Source: Bacteroidales bacterium
GTDB taxonomy: Bacteria; Bacteroidota; Bacteroidia; Bacteroidales; Paludibacteraceae
DNA: 38,465 bases
Direction: 5' to 3'
Assembly: GCA_900767595.1 (NCBI GenBank)
Contig: CAAFZS010000087.1
Coordinates: 1-38,465 of the forward strand
This document shows positions 34,471-38,465 of the stretch, one piece after another; the first letter of the stretch is position 1, and each line of letters begins with the position of its first letter. Under the pieces are notes generated by a model that did no database searches, was not told the DNA's origin, and saw nothing but the letters and a program-made list of their open reading frames with translations. The position numbers were made by a program, and so were the translations under genes.

Positions 34471-35751
34471 GTGAACACCATCCTTCTTATCTTATCCCTC
34501 TTCCTTACCCCGAAAGGAACAGCCGTAACAACTACCAACGTAGAGGACACCGTTTTTATCTATGCCCCTAGTGATGACGGGTTTTATGGTATCGTCAGCG
34601 AACAAGCCACCGATTGGTATGCCGCTCAAGACACCATCCACCCCATCGCACAAGGTGTAGACGAGTACTATCCCGAAGTAGGACAAGGCGTAGCCGTCAA
34701 GCACGAGGGACAATGGATATACCGCTATATCCTTGAACTCGACACCACTCACTACACGATAGACGAGGTAAGTCCTAATTGCGAAGCGACGCTTGTCCGG
34801 CTTTCGGCACCCGTTCCGGCTCTCCGTTATACGGATGCCAAAGGCGCTACACGGACCTTGCCGCGTACCGTCACTTTTGCGTACAATAACCTCCAATGGC
34901 AAGACGAGGGAGGATGGACAGAAACACCGCTTTCGTCCTCGTTCACGACCACGAACAGTGTCTATTCCCTACCCGCCCTCTATCAATCGACGGACATCAC
35001 CATGGTCACCGATTCGGCTTGGCGAACAGACCTAGAGATGGTCATTGATACCGCGCACGGCCAATTGAACGAGCCCATCGCTTTTACTATCCACCCTACC
35101 CACACCGCTACCACGCGTTGGGAGGGACAGCAGAAAGTGAATGAGGAGAACCCGCCTTCGGATAGTCAGTTCCTCGTTGGGTCGGGACCTACGGAAATCA
35201 ACTTCGAATCCAACCCCACCCCCGCTGCCGAATGGTTTGAGTGGAAGATTTACAAAAGCAGCAACCTGCTTTTCTCGCGACGCGATGTCAATCAACGGCA
35301 TCTCTTTGACGAGGCAGGAACATACTCAATCGAACTCTCCGTCACCGGTCACGATTGCAAGCACGACACCACGTATATCGTTACCATTGAGGAATCGTTC
35401 TTGCACGTGCCCAATGTCTTTACGCCGAACGGCGACGGGATGAATGACGAGTTCCGCGTGGATTATAAGTCGATTGTGGATTACCACATCTGGGTATATA
35501 ACCGATGGAACAAACTCGTCTATGAGAGCACAAACCCCGCAGAGGGTTGGGACGGGAACATCAATGGCCGTCCCGCAGCCTCGGGAGCGTACTTCTATGT
35601 TATCCGCGCCAAGGGTGTCAATGCCGCCGCGAATGCGGATTATATGTCGAAAATCGCTTTCGACAAGAAGCGTAAGTCCGCCAACCCCGACGATGTCAAC
35701 GCCCTCATCGGCCTCTATCAACTCTCCGGCGACATCAATCTGATAAGGTAA
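34471..35751 (+). CDS. secreted protein with type B T9SS (CHU_C) sorting domain
   Basis: A 426-residue exported protein beginning with GTG two nt after serA (signal MNTILLILSLFLTPKGTA). Residues ~20-210 are beta-rich and unrecognised. A PKD-like module follows (about 215-305, FDEAGTYSIELSVTGHDC). The gliding-motility-type C-terminal domain starts at ~311 (VPNVFTPNGDGMNDEFRV, WDGNINGRPAASGAYFYVI), the type B signal for the type IX secretion system, and ends in GDINLIR. Between the FYVI strand and that end there is an extra ~35-residue insertion (DYMSKIAFDKKRKSANP and on). It implies a functional T9SS; its own role is unknown. It seems to ride in the serCA operon. Confidence 0.9.
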   Translation: MNTILLILSLFLTPKGTAVTTTNVEDTVFIYAPSDDGFYGIVSEQATDWYAAQDTIHPIAQGVDEYYPEVGQGVAVKHEGQWIYRYILELDTTHYTIDEVSPNCEATLVRLSAPVPALRYTDAKGATRTLPRTVTFAYNNLQWQDEGGWTETPLSSSFTTTNSVYSLPALYQSTDITMVTDSAWRTDLEMVIDTAHGQLNEPIAFTIHPTHTATTRWEGQQKVNEENPPSDSQFLVGSGPTEINFESNPTPAAEWFEWKIYKSSNLLFSRRDVNQRHLFDEAGTYSIELSVTGHDCKHDTTYIVTIEESFLHVPNVFTPNGDGMNDEFRVDYKSIVDYHIWVYNRWNKLVYESTNPAEGWDGNINGRPAASGAYFYVIRAKGVNAAANADYMSKIAFDKKRKSANPDDVNALIGLYQLSGDINLIR

Positions 35752-35778
35752 AAAAAAGCGGCGTGTGCCGCTTTTTTT
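35751..35778. terminator. bidirectional terminator between convergent genes
   Basis: AAAAAAAGCGGC-GTGT-GCCGCTTTTTTT; serves the serC-serA-T9SS transcript and the minus-strand peptidase gene. Confidence 0.92.
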
Positions 35779-35784
35779 ATCTCT

Positions 35785-37908
35785 TTACTTCTTTAACCCA
35801 TCGCGTTTGAGGAGGGCATCGATGGTGGGGTCACCTCCGCGGAAACGGCGGTAGAGAACCATCGGCTCTTCCATACCTCCTCTTTCCAGCACGTTTGTGC
35901 GGAAAGCATCAGCCGCTTGCTTATCGAAGATAGAACCACGCTCTTTTTGCGCTTGTTGGAAGACGCTAAACGCGTCAGCATCCAGCAACTCCGACCACTT
36001 ATAGCTATAGTACCCTGCGGCATAACCTCCACTGAAGATGTGGGTGAAGGCAGTCTCCATCTGTGTGCCTTCTACAACCGGAACAACCGCCACTTTATCC
36101 ATCGCTTTATTTCCAAAGTCCACAACGGCGGTAAGGGTATCGCCCTTAATCTCCATCGGCGCAGTGAGTGTGTGATAAGCCATATCGAGATAGCCAAAGC
36201 TGAGTTGGCGCACGCACGCATAAGCAGCGTGATAGGTGTTGGCGCGCTGGATCTTATCGATAAGGTCTTGCGGCATAGCCTCGCCTGTCTCGTAATGTTT
36301 GGCAAACGTATCCAGGAACTCTTTCTCGCCGAGGAAGTTCTCGTTAAACTGAGAGGGCAGTTCCACAAAGTCGCGCGGAACGGCGGTACCACTTTGTGCG
36401 GCATAGTAGCAGCGAGTCAGCATGCCGTGCAAGGCGTGACCGAACTCGTGCAGGAAAGTCTCCACCTCGTCGTATGTGAGCAAAGCGGGTTTGGTCTCGG
36501 TGGAACGCGTGAAGTTCATCACATTCACAATATGCGGACGATGGTCCGTGCCATCGGGCATGATGTACTGGTCTTGGAAACCATTCATCCATGCACCGGC
36601 GCGTTTGCCATCCCGCGGGTGGAAGTCCGCATAGTAAACGGCCAAGAAGTTTCCTGCCTCATCAAACACCTCATATGCCTTTACCTCGGGGTGATAAACG
36701 GGGATATCTTTGTTCTCCACAAACGTGAGTCCATAGAGGCGTTTAGCCAAACCAAACACACCTTCAATCACGTTCTCCAGTTGGAAATAAGGACGAAGCA
36801 CATCGTCAGAGATGCTATATTTAGCGTCCTTGAGTTTCTTGCTGTAATAACTCCAGTCCCAAGGTTGGATAGTGCCCTTGAAGCCGAGGGTGGCGGCATA
36901 GTCTTGCAGTTCTTTGACCTCTTTGCGAGCGGCGGGCATATACGCCTTGCGCAGGTTGTCGAGGAAGTTCATAACCGTTTCTTGGCTCTCGGCACAAGTC
37001 TTATGCAACGATTTCTCTGCGTAGGTCGTTTTGCCGAATAACTGAGCCAAAGCCAGGCGGGTGTTGGCAATCTCCACGATGACGGGCGTGTTATCAAACT
37101 CGCCTCCCAAGGCGCGTTGGTTATAGGCGGTGTATAGAATCTGACGCAGTTCGCGACAGTCGCAGTCTTCCATCACGGGAATATACGTCGTAGGTTTGAG
37201 GTCGAGCATATATTTGCCCTCTTGACCATATTTCTTGCCATTGGCAAGGAGTAAGGCTTTCGTATCCTCGTTTAGTCCGCTCAGTTGGATCTCGTCCTCA
37301 ATGACATAGGTCCATGCATTGGTGGCTTTGAGGGCGTTCTGTCCAAACGTGGTGGTCAGATTGCTCAGGCGCAAACTGAGTTGGCGATAAGTCTCTTTGT
37401 CCTCGGGGCTGAGGTTAGCACCGTTATTGGCAAACCCTTCGTAGATATCTTCCAGCAGTTTGCGCTGATCGGGACGAAAGTCGAGACTCTCGCGTTCATC
37501 ATAGATGGTTTTGATACGTTGGAACAGACCTTCGTTGAGACGGATGGTGGTAGAATACTCACTCATCTTCGGACTGAGTTCCATCTCGAGGGCTTGTAAC
37601 TCGTCGTTGGTCTCGGCGGAAGCGAGGTTGTAGAAACATCCGGCTACTACGGTCAGCAGTTCGCCGCTGTTGACATACGCTTCGATGGTGTTTTCGAACG
37701 TAGGTGCTTCGGGGTTATTGACGATAGCGTCAATCTCCGCCAGACCTTGTTTCATACCCTCTTCAAAAGCGGGCATGTAATGTTTCGTTTTGATTTGCTC
37801 AAAGGGATACGTACCATGAGGGGTGTCCCAGTTCTTGTAGTTAAAAAACGGATTGCCACAGGAGGCAAGTGTCAGGGCTGTGATAGCCATAATGCTTAAT
37901 TTTTTCAT
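35785..37908 (-). CDS. dcp: M3-family peptidyl-dipeptidase (Dcp) lipoprotein
   Basis: A 707-residue zinc peptidase of family M3, which removes dipeptides from peptide C termini. The zinc motif HEFGH is at 487-491 (HEFGHALHG), and the third ligand Glu should be in VELPSQFNEN ~25 residues on. Other family blocks are AGAWMNGFQDQY and the Gly/Tyr-rich FSGGYAAGYYSYKWSE substrate loop. The start at 37908 is set by the promoter and a lipoprotein signal (MKKLSIMAITALTLASCGN, Cys17). E. coli Dcp is soluble, so lipid anchoring here points to the periplasmic face or cell surface. It could finish peptide breakdown begun by the C10 protease. Confidence 0.94.
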   Translation of the reverse strand: MKKLSIMAITALTLASCGNPFFNYKNWDTPHGTYPFEQIKTKHYMPAFEEGMKQGLAEIDAIVNNPEAPTFENTIEAYVNSGELLTVVAGCFYNLASAETNDELQALEMELSPKMSEYSTTIRLNEGLFQRIKTIYDERESLDFRPDQRKLLEDIYEGFANNGANLSPEDKETYRQLSLRLSNLTTTFGQNALKATNAWTYVIEDEIQLSGLNEDTKALLLANGKKYGQEGKYMLDLKPTTYIPVMEDCDCRELRQILYTAYNQRALGGEFDNTPVIVEIANTRLALAQLFGKTTYAEKSLHKTCAESQETVMNFLDNLRKAYMPAARKEVKELQDYAATLGFKGTIQPWDWSYYSKKLKDAKYSISDDVLRPYFQLENVIEGVFGLAKRLYGLTFVENKDIPVYHPEVKAYEVFDEAGNFLAVYYADFHPRDGKRAGAWMNGFQDQYIMPDGTDHRPHIVNVMNFTRSTETKPALLTYDEVETFLHEFGHALHGMLTRCYYAAQSGTAVPRDFVELPSQFNENFLGEKEFLDTFAKHYETGEAMPQDLIDKIQRANTYHAAYACVRQLSFGYLDMAYHTLTAPMEIKGDTLTAVVDFGNKAMDKVAVVPVVEGTQMETAFTHIFSGGYAAGYYSYKWSELLDADAFSVFQQAQKERGSIFDKQAADAFRTNVLERGGMEEPMVLYRRFRGGDPTIDALLKRDGLKK

Positions 37909-37919
37909 ATTGATTATCT

Positions 37920-37937
37920 TTTTCGATGTATCGAAAA
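37920..37937. promoter_or_regulatory. palindrome in the dcp leader
   Basis: TTTTCGAT-GT-ATCGAAAA, a perfect 8-bp-arm inverted repeat between promoter and start codon of the peptidase gene; a possible operator or mRNA hairpin. Confidence 0.4.
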
Positions 37938-37961
37938 TGGTTAGTTTTCCAAAATATGCTG

Positions 37962-37993
37962 CAAAGGTACTACTTTTTTCTGACATATGCAAG
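37962..37993 (-). promoter_or_regulatory. dcp: promoter for the M3 peptidase gene
   Basis: Minus strand: CTTG (37993-37990), 20 nt, TACCTTTG (37969-37962). It places transcription start near 37955 and rules out the upstream ATGs of the open frame. Confidence 0.8.
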
Positions 37994-38013
37994 TTTTTTA
38001 TGAAATTGGACAC

Positions 38014-38043
38014 AAAAAAAGGGCGTGCCATTATGACACGCCC
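38014..38043 (-). terminator. intrinsic terminator of the last minus-strand gene
   Basis: Minus strand: GGGCGTGTCAT-AA-ATGGCACGCCC then seven T. Confidence 0.9.
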
Positions 38044-38102
38044 AAAATTGCAAGCTCACGCACACGTATTCGTACACGTGTACGCGTTAACTAAAGTGTT
38101 AC

Positions 38103-38465
38103 TTATTTCATCTCTGTTCCGAGAACGTTGTAAACCTTCTCACCGGCTTGGAAGATGATTTGACCATTCTTCATGATAGCCTTAGAAGCCTTCACAGCCT
38201 TAACATGCTTCAAAGCTACAACGGGTTCAACACCTACACCAAGTTTTATTGTCTCGTCGTCAACGACTTTCAGATATACATCAACGTCTACAGGAGCAAT
38301 AACTTCTTCACCAATAGTAACATCAGCATCGTCAGGAGCAAACCAGTCTTTCTTGATAGGATTCTCATCACTCTTAACGTTGAAACCGGTACCTTCCCAA
38401 CGAATTTCTAATTTGAAGAGACCGTCCTCAACCTTTTCCATATTATCAGACCACTCCCAAATATC
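38103..38465 (-). CDS. C-terminal part of a secreted protein with the sorting-like tail (partial)
   Basis: The frame is open to the window edge (upstream codons read DIWEWSDN before the ATG at 38441), so this is a 3' fragment of 120 visible residues and that ATG is internal. A beta-rich region (WSDNMEKVEDGLFKLEIRWE, later VDVDVYLKVVDDETIKLGVG) resembles small repeated domains of secreted Bacteroidota proteins, but I do not recognise the family. The last 21 residues (NGQIIFQAGEKVYNVLG plus TEMK) are the best example of the tail shared with the proteins ending at 9325, 29959 and 32399. Its terminator follows. Confidence 0.75.
   Translation of the reverse strand, partial: DIWEWSDNMEKVEDGLFKLEIRWEGTGFNVKSDENPIKKDWFAPDDADVTIGEEVIAPVDVDVYLKVVDDETIKLGVGVEPVVALKHVKAVKASKAIMKNGQIIFQAGEKVYNVLGTEMK

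Noticed and set aside
35917..37041. 374-codon plus-strand frame opposite the M3 peptidase
   Set aside because: Shadow of the peptidase gene, which has the HEFGH motif and a promoter.

Overview
The window looks like a chromosomal segment of an uncultured member of the Bacteroidota, most likely order Bacteroidales. The evidence is gene content (SusC/SusD pair, DUF4302 and HExxH import lipoproteins, BACON repeats, a type B T9SS sorting domain, GlnRS, a short SerA and a large TamB). Six promoters also fit the Bacteroidota pattern (-33 TTG or TTTG, -7 TAnnTTTG), each with exactly 20 nt between the boxes. No tRNA, rRNA or CRISPR array was seen.

Layout. 1-3229: lipid A genes lpxC (5' end outside the window) and lpxA, then glnS and a terminator. 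3303-9378: a promoter, a folded leader ending in an intrinsic terminator, then a three-gene operon (TonB-dependent receptor, OB-fold lipoprotein, secreted triple OB-fold protein). 9416-15551, minus strand: tamB then comM. 15622-16158, minus strand: rplS with its own promoter, leader and terminator. 16453 to about 17905: an apparently intact IS3-family insertion sequence with a -1 frameshift site. 17906-18713: gene-free, repeat-rich DNA with twin palindromes. 18714-30032: an import operon of SusC, SusD, HExxH lipoprotein, DUF4302 lipoprotein and a 1209-residue BACON-repeat protein. 30034-35778: a C10 cysteine protease followed closely by serC, serA and a type B T9SS protein. 35785-37993, minus strand: an M3-family dipeptidyl carboxypeptidase lipoprotein. 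38014-38465, minus strand: the 3' end of another secreted protein.

How the genes may work together. The second half reads as a nutrient-capture neighbourhood biased toward protein or peptide: outer-membrane SusCD importer, HExxH lipoprotein, large surface protein, secreted C10 protease and lipid-anchored M3 peptidase. The 3.5-9.3 kb operon is a separate, uncharacterised TonB system whose expression appears to pass through a transcription attenuator; I regard it as the best candidate for an undescribed system. Four secreted proteins in different loci end in the same gap-free 21-residue C-terminal pattern, probably a sorting or anchoring tag. Several short intergenic gaps consist almost wholly of 7-14 bp tandem repeats running from one gene's stop to the next gene's start, and a similar simple repeat has expanded inside the C10 protease pro-region.
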